A DNA stretch of 64,000 nt, taken from contig UQNJ01000013.1 in the NCBI GenBank assembly GCA_900542295.1, forward strand, positions 5,261 to 69,260. Reading direction: 5' to 3'. The stretch is from an uncultured Eubacteriales bacterium (GTDB taxonomy: Bacteria > Bacillota > Clostridia > Peptostreptococcales > Anaerovoracaceae). The notes beneath the pieces were generated by a model. It was not told the origin of the DNA and ran no database searches. It saw only the letters and a program-made list of their open reading frames with translations. Of this stretch, positions 1 through 7,527 are shown in pieces. Made by a program: the position numbers and the translations under genes. Numbering within the stretch: position 1 is the stretch's first letter; each line of letters opens with the position of its first letter.

Positions 1-165
1 CTGACAGACGAGGGGAAGTGCATCAGTTGCGGACTTTGTGAGAGAGAATGTCCGGTAGGAGCAGTAGGAGAACGGGGCAGAAGTACGAATAAAGACATTT
101 GTATAGGGTGTATGCGTTGTATTAAAATTTGTCCTTTTAACAGCAGGAGCTTGCCGGATGAATAA
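1..165 (+). CDS. Ferredoxin-type 2x[4Fe-4S] protein, C-terminal fragment
   Basis: The first reading frame is open from base 1 to a TAA at 163-165, so only the last 54 residues are in the window. Two CxxCxxCxxxCP motifs are visible about 25 residues apart, the classic ligand pattern for two [4Fe-4S] clusters of bacterial ferredoxin domains. The order and spacing would suit the C-terminal half of an EFR1-type flavodoxin-ferredoxin fusion or a larger redox enzyme, but the missing N-terminus prevents a choice. The role is electron transfer in the cytoplasm. The next gene on the same strand starts 111 bases later behind its own promoter-like sequence. Confidence 0.85.
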   Translation: MTDEGKCISCGLCERECPVGAVGERGRSTNKDICIGCMRCIKICPFNSRSLPDE

Positions 166-221
166 CTGTCCAAACTGATTGAAAAGCTAAGGCCTGCCTG
201 CGAGCAGAGAAAAAATAATGA

Positions 222-250
222 ATTCTATTTGTAGGAGATTGTGGTATAAT
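222..250 (+). promoter_or_regulatory. Candidate sigma-A promoter for nfo operon
   Basis: TATAAT at 245-250 is preceded by TGG, giving an extended -10 element (TGnTATAAT). The -35 region about 17 bases upstream (ATTCTA, 222-227) is poor, as is common with extended -10 promoters. It lies 26 bases before the nfo start codon and would drive nfo-buk and the following flavoprotein gene. Confidence 0.5.
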
Positions 251-276
251 AAGCAAAAAGGTAAAGGAGAATTTTA

Positions 277-1107
277 ATGGTTTATTTGGGTTGTCACCTG
301 ACCTCTTCAAAAGGATATGTAAATATGGCAAAGGAGGCCGTTTCAATAGATGCAGATACACTGCAATTTTTTACAAGAAATCCACGAGGAGGAAAGGCGA
401 AAGAAATCAATCCGGAGGATGTAAAAAGATATCTTGAGCTTGCCGAAACGAATAAATTCGGAAAAGTCGTAGCTCATGCGCCTTATACATTGAACCCTTG
501 TTCAAAGGAACAAAAGACAAGAGAATTTGCACATATGGTAATGACAGACGATTTGGAAAGAATGGAATACATACCGGGCAATTATTATAATTTTCATCCC
601 GGCAGCCATGTGGGACAGGGAGTAGATGCCGGAATAGATATGATAAGCGAAATGCTCAACGATATAATGAGACCGGAGCAAACGACGACGGTACTTCTTG
701 AAACAATGGCAGGAAAGGGCAGCGAAATAGGCAGAAGCTTTGAAGAGTTGAAAAGGATAATAGACAAAGTAAGTCTAAAGGATAAAATAGGAGTATGTCT
801 TGATACATGTCATGTACATGACGCAGGCTACGACATTGTCAACGATTTTGACGGTGTACTCAGCGAGTTTGACGAAATCATAGGGCTGAAATATCTTAAG
901 GCTCTCCATATAAATGACAGTAAAAATCCTATGGGTGCCCGCAAGGACAGACATGATATCATAGGCGCAGGATATATAGGAAAAGATGCTTTTGCAAAGA
1001 TACTTAATCACCCTAAGATACAAGGCCTCCCGTGTGTGCTGGAGACTCCGCAGGAAAGCCTTGCCGGTTATGGTGAAGAAATAAAAATGCTCAGGGAGAT
1101 GATATAA
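277..1107 (+). CDS. nfo: Deoxyribonuclease IV (AP endonuclease, Nfo family)
   Basis: This 276-residue protein matches the family length (about 280). Nfo is a zinc-dependent TIM-barrel endonuclease that cleaves DNA 5' of abasic sites in base excision repair. Metal-ligand regions are visible in order: a HPG segment near residue 107, LETMAGKG near 141-148, CLDTCH with HDAGYD near 174-186, HINDS with a DRHD stretch near 211-227, and VLETP near 264. The start at 277 is supported by AAAGGAG seven bases upstream. Butyrate kinase begins one base after its stop codon, so the two are very likely cotranscribed, although no functional link is obvious. Confidence 0.93.
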   Translation: MVYLGCHLTSSKGYVNMAKEAVSIDADTLQFFTRNPRGGKAKEINPEDVKRYLELAETNKFGKVVAHAPYTLNPCSKEQKTREFAHMVMTDDLERMEYIPGNYYNFHPGSHVGQGVDAGIDMISEMLNDIMRPEQTTTVLLETMAGKGSEIGRSFEELKRIIDKVSLKDKIGVCLDTCHVHDAGYDIVNDFDGVLSEFDEIIGLKYLKALHINDSKNPMGARKDRHDIIGAGYIGKDAFAKILNHPKIQGLPCVLETPQESLAGYGEEIKMLREMI

Positions 1108-1108
1108 A

Positions 1109-2173
1109 ATGAAACAAACAGACATTCTTGTAATCAATCCGGGTTCGACAACCACTAAAATAGCGGTTTTCAGGAACTTGGAGGTGTTGTTTGAAGAAAC
1201 GATAACGCATGACCCGGAAAAACTCAAAAGTATGGGAGATATTTTCGGGCAGATGGAATTCAGAGAAGAGCTGATAAGAGAAAGCATGAAAAAACACGGC
1301 TATGAGATGGCTTGTCTGTCGGCAGCAGTTGGAAGAGGCGGAATGATTGTAGGTCTTCACGGAGGTGGATATAAGGTAACACCAAAGCTGTGTGAAGCTA
1401 TGAGAAGCCCCGAGAATCCGCCTCATGCTTCAAGCATGGGTGCAGAGCTGGCATACAGTATTGCCGAGCCTTTAGGAAAACCGGCATTTATATATGATTC
1501 CACAATGGGATGCGAGCTGACTGAGGTTGCAAAGGTAACAGGACTTGACGGAGTAGAAAAATACGGATGCTGCCATGTGCTTAATTCGAGAGCGCAGGGC
1601 ATGAATTATGCAAACTCAATAGGCAGAAAATACGAAGAGTTGAATCTGATAGTTGCCCACTTAGGTGGCGGAATATCTGTGAGCGCTCATCAAAACGGCA
1701 AGATAATAGATGAGTCAACATATGATGACGGACCTATGGCGCCTGAAAGAACAGGCGGAATACCTCTTATACTATGGACTAAACTGTGTTTCTCGGGCAG
1801 GTATACGGAAAAAGAGATAGGGAAACTTATTAGCGGAAGAGGTGGGTTGATGTCTTACCTTGGAGTTACCGATTGCAGAGAAGTTGAAAAAATGATAGAC
1901 GGGGGGAATCAAAAGGCAAAGCTTGTTTACGAAGCCATGGCATATCAGGTGTCAAAGGCAATAGCAGAAATGTCAGTGGCTCTTAGGGGCAATGTTGACG
2001 CTGTAATTCTGACAGGCGGAGCAGCCCATTCAAAGATGCTTACGGGAATGGTCAGAGAATATGCCGGTCACATAGGCGAGTTTGTGCTTATGCCCGGCGA
2101 GAACGAACTTGAGGCTCTGGCAAAAGGAGCTCAGAGAATTTTGAACGGAGAAGAAGAAGGAAGGATATATTAA
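1109..2173 (+). CDS. buk: Butyrate kinase
   Basis: The 354-residue protein belongs to the acetokinase/ASKHA family and converts butyryl phosphate and ADP to butyrate and ATP, the energy-yielding last step of one butyrate fermentation route. The nucleotide-binding NPGSTTTK motif is at residues 10-17 and the phosphate-binding AHLGGGIS motif at 183-190. Length equals known butyrate kinases (about 355) rather than acetate kinase (about 400). A branched-chain acid kinase role is possible because the family is promiscuous. Phosphotransbutyrylase, the usual partner, is not adjacent. The gene is sandwiched between nfo and a flavoprotein gene with almost no spacing. Confidence 0.92.
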   Translation: MKQTDILVINPGSTTTKIAVFRNLEVLFEETITHDPEKLKSMGDIFGQMEFREELIRESMKKHGYEMACLSAAVGRGGMIVGLHGGGYKVTPKLCEAMRSPENPPHASSMGAELAYSIAEPLGKPAFIYDSTMGCELTEVAKVTGLDGVEKYGCCHVLNSRAQGMNYANSIGRKYEELNLIVAHLGGGISVSAHQNGKIIDESTYDDGPMAPERTGGIPLILWTKLCFSGRYTEKEIGKLISGRGGLMSYLGVTDCREVEKMIDGGNQKAKLVYEAMAYQVSKAIAEMSVALRGNVDAVILTGGAAHSKMLTGMVREYAGHIGEFVLMPGENELEALAKGAQRILNGEEEGRIY

Positions 2174-2770
2174 ATGAAGCTTTTATTTGTAAATGCATGC
2201 ATAAGGGATGAAAAATCGAGAACATACGAATTATGCAAGGATTTTCTTGAAAAGTTCAAAAAAGCAAAGCAGGGAGAATTTTGGGAAATCGAAGAACTGA
2301 AATTAGACGAATTAAACATAGAGCCGCACAGTAAGACGAGTCTTGCAAATAGGGATAAAATGATTTCCGCAGGCAATTTTGACGATGAGGAGTTTACTTT
2401 TGCGAAGCAATTTATAGAGGCTGACATGGTACTGGTAGGGGCACCTTACTGGGATTTATCTTTCCCGGCTAAATTGAAAATTTATCTGGAGCGCTGTTCT
2501 GTGACAGGACTTACCTTTATATACACCCCCGAGGGTATTCCAAAGGGACAGTGCAAAGCTGAAAAACTCATATATCTTACAACTTCCGGCAGTGCGATTG
2601 CAGATTTTAATTTGGGATATGAATATGTAAAGAGTCTTTGCTGCAATCTTTTCGGCCTTAAAAAAACATATTTTGCCGCAGCGGAAGAACTTGACATAAT
2701 CGGAAAAGATGTTAAAAAAATAATGGATGATACCAAGGATAAAATTACCGATATAGTAAGAGCTCTTTAG
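2174..2770 (+). CDS. Flavodoxin-fold NAD(P)H dehydrogenase (AzoR-like)
   Basis: This 198-residue protein has a flavodoxin-like fold predicted to bind FMN and reduce quinones or azo compounds with NAD(P)H. The segment VGAPYWDLSFPAKLKIYLER followed by a TGLTFIYT stretch matches the FMN-binding and substrate loops of AzoR-type FMN-dependent NADH azoreductases. The N-terminal LLFVNACIR strand-loop takes the place of the usual phosphate-binding loop. The ATG follows the buk stop codon with no gap, so it is translationally linked to buk. The physiological electron acceptor cannot be told from sequence. Confidence 0.8.
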   Translation: MKLLFVNACIRDEKSRTYELCKDFLEKFKKAKQGEFWEIEELKLDELNIEPHSKTSLANRDKMISAGNFDDEEFTFAKQFIEADMVLVGAPYWDLSFPAKLKIYLERCSVTGLTFIYTPEGIPKGQCKAEKLIYLTTSGSAIADFNLGYEYVKSLCCNLFGLKKTYFAAAEELDIIGKDVKKIMDDTKDKITDIVRAL

Positions 2771-2791
2771 ACCGTATATTTGAAAAAACCG

Positions 2792-2814
2792 CACTCATAA
2801 TAATCTTATGAGTG
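2792..2814 (+). promoter_or_regulatory. Inverted repeat covering a start codon
   Basis: CACTCAT (2792-2798) and ATGAGTG (2808-2814) are perfect complements separated by nine bases. The downstream arm contains the ATG start of the membrane protein gene. In mRNA this hairpin would hide the initiation codon, and no Shine-Dalgarno sequence is seen nearby. No T-run follows, so it is not an intrinsic terminator. Confidence 0.5.
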
Positions 2815-3179
2815 AGAGAATTTTAGAAATTTTAGTTTTTATTCTAGGCGGAACTGCTTATGGGCTAATGGAGACTCTTTTCAGAGGGCACACCCATTGG
2901 ACTATGGTAATAACAGGAGGTGCATGCGTGCTTACATTGTTTATGCTGCACGGATGGCTTATGAATATTCCATTAACGGCGGCTGCTGCTGTCGGAGCCT
3001 TGGTGGTAACGGTGTATGAATTTTTTGTGGGAATAATCGTTAATGTGCAGTTTGGCTGGCATGTATGGGATTATTCAGCACAGCCCGGGAACATCATGGG
3101 GCAGATTTGCCCTCTGTTTACAGCGATATGGTTTTTATTATGTTTTGCGTTCTTCGGAATAGTAAGAATCTTTATATGA
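2808..3179 (+). CDS. CmpB-like putative ABC transporter type IV membrane protein
   Basis: The 123-residue polypeptide has four hydrophobic segments (about residues 5-22, 33-52, 54-78 and 98-121) and resembles the family called putative ABC-transporter type IV (CmpB). A conserved GGTAYGLMETLFRGHTHWTM stretch lies in the first loop and a WDYS motif follows the third helix. The family's biochemical function is not established. No convincing ribosome binding site precedes the ATG, and the start codon sits inside a 7-bp inverted repeat (2792-2814), which is unusual. It lies 12 bases ahead of the phosphohexomutase gene. Confidence 0.65.
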   Translation: MSERILEILVFILGGTAYGLMETLFRGHTHWTMVITGGACVLTLFMLHGWLMNIPLTAAAAVGALVVTVYEFFVGIIVNVQFGWHVWDYSAQPGNIMGQICPLFTAIWFLLCFAFFGIVRIFI

Positions 3180-3191
3180 TAAGGAGATAAT

Positions 3192-4691
3192 ATGTTAAAT
3201 TACAGCAAACTTCAAAACGGCAGTGATATAAGAGGAGTAGCTCTTGAGGGTAAAGAAGAGGTAAACCTCGGAAAAGAGGAAACGCTGAGGCTGACTGCAT
3301 CATTTGCAAAATGGCTTTCGGGAAAAGAAAACAAGCCTGTAGAGGAATTGAAGATTTCCATAGGCCACGACAGCAGACTGACAGCTAAGCCTCTTAAAAA
3401 CGCTGCTGTTGAGGCGCTTACCCTGCTTGGAGCTACGGTGCTTGACTGCGGCCTTGCATCAACTCCTGCGATGTTCATGTCCACAGTTTTTGATGATACA
3501 AGATGTGACGGCGCAATAATGATAACGGCAAGCCATTTGCCTGAAAACCGAAATGGATTTAAGTATTTTAGCAAAGAGGGAGGCCTTGATAAATCAGATA
3601 TCAGAGAAATTATTTCTATTGCCGAAACACTTGATTTAACATTTACGGAGAATGGCAAGCCTTGCGTAAGTTCGGTAAAATCAGATCTTATGGATACATA
3701 TGCGACTTATCTTCGTGATAAGATTAAGAAAGAAGTGGGCGGTGAGGAGCCGCTTAAAGGACTTAAAATCGTAGTGGATGCAGGAAACGGTGCAGGTGGA
3801 TTTTACGCATATAATATTTTGAAGCCACTGGGAGCAGACATATCGGGAAGCCAATTTCTTGAGCCTGACGGCAGATTCCCCAATCACCAGCCTAATCCCG
3901 AAAACAAAGAGGCTATGGCTTCAATATGCCGTGCGGTAAAAGAAAACAATGCGGACTTGGGAATTATATTTGATACTGATGTGGACAGATCCTCGGCAGT
4001 TGACGCTTTCGGAAAAGAGATAAACAGAAATGCAATAGTTGCTATGGCGGCGGCGCTGATTGCCGCAGAACATCCGGGAACAACTGTTGTTACAGACAGC
4101 ATAACCAGCGACCAGCTTACTGAATATCTTGAAAAGTGTTTAGGTCTAAAGCACCTGAGATTTAAAAGAGGATATAAAAATGTCATAAATAAAGCTATAG
4201 AGCTGAACGAGCAGGGAACGGACAGTCAGCTTGCCATAGAAACATCAGGTCATGCCGCATACAAGGATAATTATTTCTTGGACGACGGTGCTTATCTTGC
4301 CACTAAAATAGTCATAAAGACAGCTCAGCTGAAACAGTCAGGGGTAGGTCTTGATGTTGTGCTGAGCAGTCTTAAAGAACCTATTGAGTCGGTTGAATAC
4401 AGATTTTCCGTTAATCGTGATGATTTTGGTGATTATGCTGAGAAAATCATTGAAGACCTGAGAGTGCAGGTGAGTCAAAAGGGAAAAGAACAAGGGATTT
4501 TTTTGTCAGAGCCTAATTACGAAGGTGTAAGAATAAATTTTGACCGAGAAAACTTGAAGGGTTGGTGTCTTCTCAGAAAATCTCTGCATGACCCTAAAAT
4601 GCCGCTTAATATAGAGGTTACAAAAGGAAACTGCCGGGAGATCCTGAATTTTATTCTCGAATTTGCTGAAAATTATGATATTTCACTGTAA
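3192..4691 (+). CDS. Phosphomannomutase/phosphoglucomutase family protein
   Basis: This 499-residue member of the alpha-D-phosphohexomutase superfamily interconverts hexose 6-phosphate and 1-phosphate for cell wall or exopolysaccharide precursors. The catalytic phosphoserine loop reads TASHLPENRNGFK (near residues 114-126). The metal-binding loop is DTDVDRS (near 261-267) in place of the common DGDxDR. The sugar-specificity loop is ETSGH (near 350). A GGAG-like site (AAGGAGAT) is seven bases before the ATG. Whether it prefers mannose or glucose phosphates cannot be decided by eye. No terminator was seen directly after the stop. Confidence 0.88.
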   Translation: MLNYSKLQNGSDIRGVALEGKEEVNLGKEETLRLTASFAKWLSGKENKPVEELKISIGHDSRLTAKPLKNAAVEALTLLGATVLDCGLASTPAMFMSTVFDDTRCDGAIMITASHLPENRNGFKYFSKEGGLDKSDIREIISIAETLDLTFTENGKPCVSSVKSDLMDTYATYLRDKIKKEVGGEEPLKGLKIVVDAGNGAGGFYAYNILKPLGADISGSQFLEPDGRFPNHQPNPENKEAMASICRAVKENNADLGIIFDTDVDRSSAVDAFGKEINRNAIVAMAAALIAAEHPGTTVVTDSITSDQLTEYLEKCLGLKHLRFKRGYKNVINKAIELNEQGTDSQLAIETSGHAAYKDNYFLDDGAYLATKIVIKTAQLKQSGVGLDVVLSSLKEPIESVEYRFSVNRDDFGDYAEKIIEDLRVQVSQKGKEQGIFLSEPNYEGVRINFDRENLKGWCLLRKSLHDPKMPLNIEVTKGNCREILNFILEFAENYDISL

Positions 4692-4736
4692 TTTACACTC
4701 TGACAGGAAAAATTTTATGAATTTACTACAAAAGTG

Positions 4737-4766
4737 TTGACAGGATATCACTGTTTAGGGTATGGT
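4737..4766 (+). promoter_or_regulatory. Promoter of the metNIQ leader
   Basis: A consensus -35 TTGACA (4737-4742) is followed after 18 bases by TATGGT (4761-4766). Transcription would start near 4773, so the transcript begins about 25 bases before the short methionine-rich reading frame and about 215 bases before metN. Confidence 0.65.
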
Positions 4767-4797
4767 ATTAATATATTTTGAGGAAAGGAGACTCACA

Positions 4798-4893
4798 ATG
4801 CAGAACAGTATCTATGGAGCAATGATGATGATGGGGATGTGCATGGATATGGCCATGTGCAATATTTCTCGTGCGTTGCTTCAAGACTTATGA
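4798..4893 (+). CDS. Methionine-rich leader peptide (31 aa) upstream of metNIQ
   Basis: A short reading frame starts with ATG at 4798 behind AGGAAAGGAG (4781-4790) and ends at TGA 4891-4893. Nine of 31 codons are ATG. Eight of these fall in codons 9-20, including a run of four (MMMM), interleaved with two Cys codons. It ends just before a terminator hairpin and precedes a methionine importer operon. By analogy with amino-acid leader peptides (His, Trp, Leu leaders), the Met run would make the ribosome stall when charged Met-tRNA is scarce. I do not recognise a described family for it. An alternative is a real metal-binding peptide, since Met/Cys-rich peptides can bind copper, but the RNA context favours attenuation. 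Confidence 0.75.
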   Translation: MQNSIYGAMMMMGMCMDMAMCNISRALLQDL

Positions 4894-4955
4894 TACTTTC
4901 AAAGAGTGGGTTCTCTATAGGAACTTTAGAAGATACATAAGCAGGAAGTAAACGC
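4873..4955 (+). promoter_or_regulatory. Predicted antiterminator hairpin of the met leader
   Basis: GCGTT then CTTC (4873-4877, 4879-4882) pairs with GAAG then AACGC (4945-4948, 4951-4955). Nested inside, CTTATG (4887-4892) pairs with CATAAG (4936-4941). After a 3x3 internal loop, bases 4896-4904 pair with 4924-4932 with one mismatch and one wobble. Together about 23 pairs form one long arm. The outer stem takes the GAAG of the terminator's 5' arm, its loop and the first base of its 3' arm, so this fold and the terminator exclude each other. The 5' strand lies in the last codons and stop region of the leader peptide, where a ribosome reaching the stop codon would mask it. Confidence 0.7.
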
Positions 4956-4972
4956 TTCCTGCTTATTTTTTT
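4937..4972 (+). terminator. Intrinsic terminator in front of metN (attenuator)
   Basis: ATAAGCAGGAAG (4937-4948) and CTTCCTGCTTAT (4955-4966) form a perfect 12-bp stem with loop TAAACG, running straight into seven T residues (4966-4972). It lies between the leader peptide and the metN ribosome binding site, so it can only regulate the operon or end the leader transcript. Confidence 0.92.
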
Positions 4973-4989
4973 AGAAAGGAAGCTGAGAA

Positions 4990-5988
4990 ATGATAGAACT
5001 GAAACATTTGAGCAAGGTCTATGATAACGGCAAAACTAAAGTTGAAGCAATAAAAGATATAAATCTTACTATTGAAGACGGCGATATTTTTGGTATCATA
5101 GGACTTTCGGGAGCGGGGAAAAGCACTCTGATAAGGTGTGTAAATTTCCTTGAAGAACCGACATCAGGACAGGTTATATTCGATGGTGTAGACTTGGGGA
5201 CAATAAGTCATAAAGAACTTTTGAAAAAGAGACAGTCTATGTCTATGATATTTCAAAATTTCAATTTGCTGAGCCAGAGAACAGCACTTGGAAATATATG
5301 TTACCCTTTGGAAATAGCAGGGGTGGATAAAAAGAAAGCTAAAGAAAAAGCAAGAAAGCTGCTTGATATAGTAGGCCTTTCAGAAAAGGAAAACGCTTAT
5401 CCGGTTCAGCTTTCCGGAGGTCAGAAACAGAGAATAGCTATAGCAAGGGCTCTTGCAACAGACCCTAAAGTTCTTCTCTGTGATGAGGCAACCAGTGCTC
5501 TTGACCCTACTACGACTGCATCAATATTGAATTTGCTCAAAGAAATCAACAAGACTATGGGAGTTACAATTATTATCATAACCCATGAGATGAAAGTAAT
5601 AGAGCAGATATGCAACAAGGTTGCGGTAATAGATAACAGCAATATTGTGGAAGAGGGTCTTGTGAAAGATGTTTTTACAGCTCCGAAGTCACATATCGCC
5701 AAACAGCTGATACTGCCTAAAAATGAGGGAGTTCCTGAAGCAGACGGGTTCAGATGTTTACGACTTGTATTTGACGGAACATCTGCTTTCGAACCGATAA
5801 TCTCTGCACTAAGCCGTCAATGCAGTGTTGATGTGAATATTCTGGGTGCAAATACAAAAAACATTGAGGGTGTAGCATACGGACAGATGTTGATTCAGAT
5901 GCCTGAGGACGAACAAAAGGTTGCCGATATAAAGGCTTTCTTGGATTCAAAAAAAGTAAAATACAAGGAGGAAGGTTTGAATGTTTAA
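4990..5988 (+). CDS. metN: Methionine ABC transporter ATP-binding protein
   Basis: The 332-residue ATPase energises D/L-methionine import with MetI and MetQ. Walker A is GLSGAGKST (residues 38-46), the Q-loop lies in FQNFNLL, the signature LSGGQKQR is near 141-148, Walker B with DEATSALD is near 161-172, and the switch His is in ITHEM. Residues about 255-332 form the C-terminal NIL domain (VFDGTSAFEPIISAL) through which methionine inhibits transport in E. coli MetN. An AAGGAAG site precedes the ATG. It overlaps metI by 8 bases. The upstream leader peptide and attenuator suggest control by methionine supply. Confidence 0.95.
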   Translation: MIELKHLSKVYDNGKTKVEAIKDINLTIEDGDIFGIIGLSGAGKSTLIRCVNFLEEPTSGQVIFDGVDLGTISHKELLKKRQSMSMIFQNFNLLSQRTALGNICYPLEIAGVDKKKAKEKARKLLDIVGLSEKENAYPVQLSGGQKQRIAIARALATDPKVLLCDEATSALDPTTTASILNLLKEINKTMGVTIIIITHEMKVIEQICNKVAVIDNSNIVEEGLVKDVFTAPKSHIAKQLILPKNEGVPEADGFRCLRLVFDGTSAFEPIISALSRQCSVDVNILGANTKNIEGVAYGQMLIQMPEDEQKVADIKAFLDSKKVKYKEEGLNV

Positions 5989-6643
5989 TGGTGCAATGGT
6001 AGAACTTTTGGGTACGGCACTGTGGGAAACCGTTTACATGGTAATAATATCTACGATTCTTGCATATGTTCTGGGTCTTCCGATAGGTATAGTACTTAAT
6101 ATTACAAGTAAGGACGGGGTTTGTCCCAACAAGGCAGTAAACTCGGTACTGGGAGTCATAGTAAATGTGTTTCGTTCCATACCTTTCTTGATTCTTCTTA
6201 TATGGATGTTGCCTTTTACTATGAAAATAGTCGGAACTATGGTAGGACCTACTTCGGTAATAGTGCCCCTTGTAGTTTCGGCGGCGCCTTTTGTAGGAAG
6301 AATGGTAGAGTCATCTCTTAACGAAATAGATCACGGTGTTATTGAAGCGGCTCAGTCTATGGGTTCAAGCTCATGGCAGATAATATATAAAGTTCTGATT
6401 CCTGAGGCAAAGCCATCACTTCTTATAGGTGCGGCAATCTCTGTTACAACTATTTTAGGGTATTCTGCTATGGCCGGAATTGTAGGCGGAGGCGGACTTG
6501 GAGCCGTTGCAACTAATTACGGACTTTACCGTTACAATAATGAAGTGATGCTTGTTACAATAGTCATAATCGTTGTTATCGTACAGATTTTCCAGGAAAT
6601 AGGTATGATGATGGCGAAAAAGTTAGATAAGAGATTAAAATAA
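5981..6643 (+). CDS. metI: Methionine ABC transporter permease
   Basis: This 220-residue membrane protein has about five transmembrane segments and the EAA loop that docks on the ATPase (EAAQSMGSSSWQIIYKVLIP, from residue ~120). It is the usual length for MetI (about 217-220). The start codon lies inside the end of metN, behind AAGGAGGAAGG, so the genes are translationally coupled. It forms the transmembrane channel of the MetNIQ importer in the cytoplasmic membrane. Confidence 0.95.
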   Translation: MFNGAMVELLGTALWETVYMVIISTILAYVLGLPIGIVLNITSKDGVCPNKAVNSVLGVIVNVFRSIPFLILLIWMLPFTMKIVGTMVGPTSVIVPLVVSAAPFVGRMVESSLNEIDHGVIEAAQSMGSSSWQIIYKVLIPEAKPSLLIGAAISVTTILGYSAMAGIVGGGGLGAVATNYGLYRYNNEVMLVTIVIIVVIVQIFQEIGMMMAKKLDKRLK

Positions 6644-6663
6644 AATATAAAAGGAGAAGAAAG

Positions 6664-7482
6664 ATGAAAAAGAAAATTGTCAGCATACTGGTATTGATTT
6701 TAGCTCTTGGTTCTGTGCTTGCCCTTACAGGCTGCGGAAGCAAGGATGATGATGAAAAGGTTATTAAAGTAGGTGCAACACCAGCTCCTCATGCAGAGGT
6801 TCTTGAAGTTGTCAAAGAGAAACTTGCAGAGGATGGTTATACTCTGGAAATCGTAGAATATAACGATTACATTTTACCTAACAAGGCAGTTTCCGTAGGA
6901 GATATAGATGCTAACTATTTCCAGCACATAAGTTACCTTAATAATTACAACGAAGAAAACGAAACTGAGCTTGTAAGTGCGGGAAACATTCACTACGAAC
7001 CGTTTGCGCTCTATCCGGGAAAGACTTCTTCTATTGATTCTCTTGGAGAGGGTGCAAAGATAGCTGTTCCAAATGATGGTACAAATGAGGGAAGAGCGTT
7101 GAAGCTTCTTGAAGCAGAAGGACTGATAAAGCTTGACCCTGAAGCAGGCTTCCTTGCAACAAAGGTTGATATCATCGAAAATCCTAAAAATATTGAAATC
7201 GTAGAGATGGAGGCAGCACAGCTCCCGAGAGTGCTGACAGATGTTGATATGGCTGTTATAAACGGCAACTATGCCATAGACGCAGGTCTTAAGCTGGCAG
7301 ATGCAATTGCTATTGAAGCTGATGACTCTGAGGCTGCCGAGGCTTATGCCAATGTAGTTGCTGTTCAGAAAGGAAATGAAAACAGTGATAAAATTAAAGC
7401 TTTGGTTAAGGCTTTACAGTCAGAAGAAGTTAAAAAATTCATGGAAGAGACTTATGGCGGAGCAGTAGTGCCATTGTTCTAA
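6664..7482 (+). CDS. metQ: Methionine-binding lipoprotein (MetQ/NlpA family)
   Basis: The 272-residue substrate-binding protein begins with a lipoprotein signal peptide: MKKK, a hydrophobic stretch, and a lipobox LTGC with the lipidated Cys at residue 24. The mature protein carries the NlpA family patterns VGATPAPHAEVLEVV and a YFQH motif near residue 85. It is tethered outside the membrane and hands methionine to MetI. AAAGGAGAAGA precedes the ATG, 20 bases after metI. It is the last gene of the operon and is followed by a strong terminator. Confidence 0.94.
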   Translation: MKKKIVSILVLILALGSVLALTGCGSKDDDEKVIKVGATPAPHAEVLEVVKEKLAEDGYTLEIVEYNDYILPNKAVSVGDIDANYFQHISYLNNYNEENETELVSAGNIHYEPFALYPGKTSSIDSLGEGAKIAVPNDGTNEGRALKLLEAEGLIKLDPEAGFLATKVDIIENPKNIEIVEMEAAQLPRVLTDVDMAVINGNYAIDAGLKLADAIAIEADDSEAAEAYANVVAVQKGNENSDKIKALVKALQSEEVKKFMEETYGGAVVPLF

Positions 7483-7488
7483 AAAGGT

Positions 7489-7522
7489 AAAGGGAGCCTT
7501 CAAAAATAGGCTCCCTTTTATT
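7489..7522 (+). terminator. Intrinsic terminator after metQ
   Basis: AAAGGGAGCC (7489-7498) pairs with GGCTCCCTTT (7509-7518) across a ten-base loop and runs into T-rich sequence. The cobC gene on the other strand ends at 7528, so the structure may serve both directions. Confidence 0.88.
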
Positions 7523-7527
7523 GTATT

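Noticed and set aside
1091..1426. Antisense open frames inside nfo, buk, secA, addB and other genes
   Set aside because: They mirror real genes, have no ribosome binding sites and show no protein-like pattern.
4692..4989. SAM riboswitch or Met T-box upstream of metN
   Set aside because: The transcript leader is only about 215 bases and shows none of the conserved S-box core or the T-box bulge (TGG) motif. The hairpins present fit a leader-peptide attenuator better.
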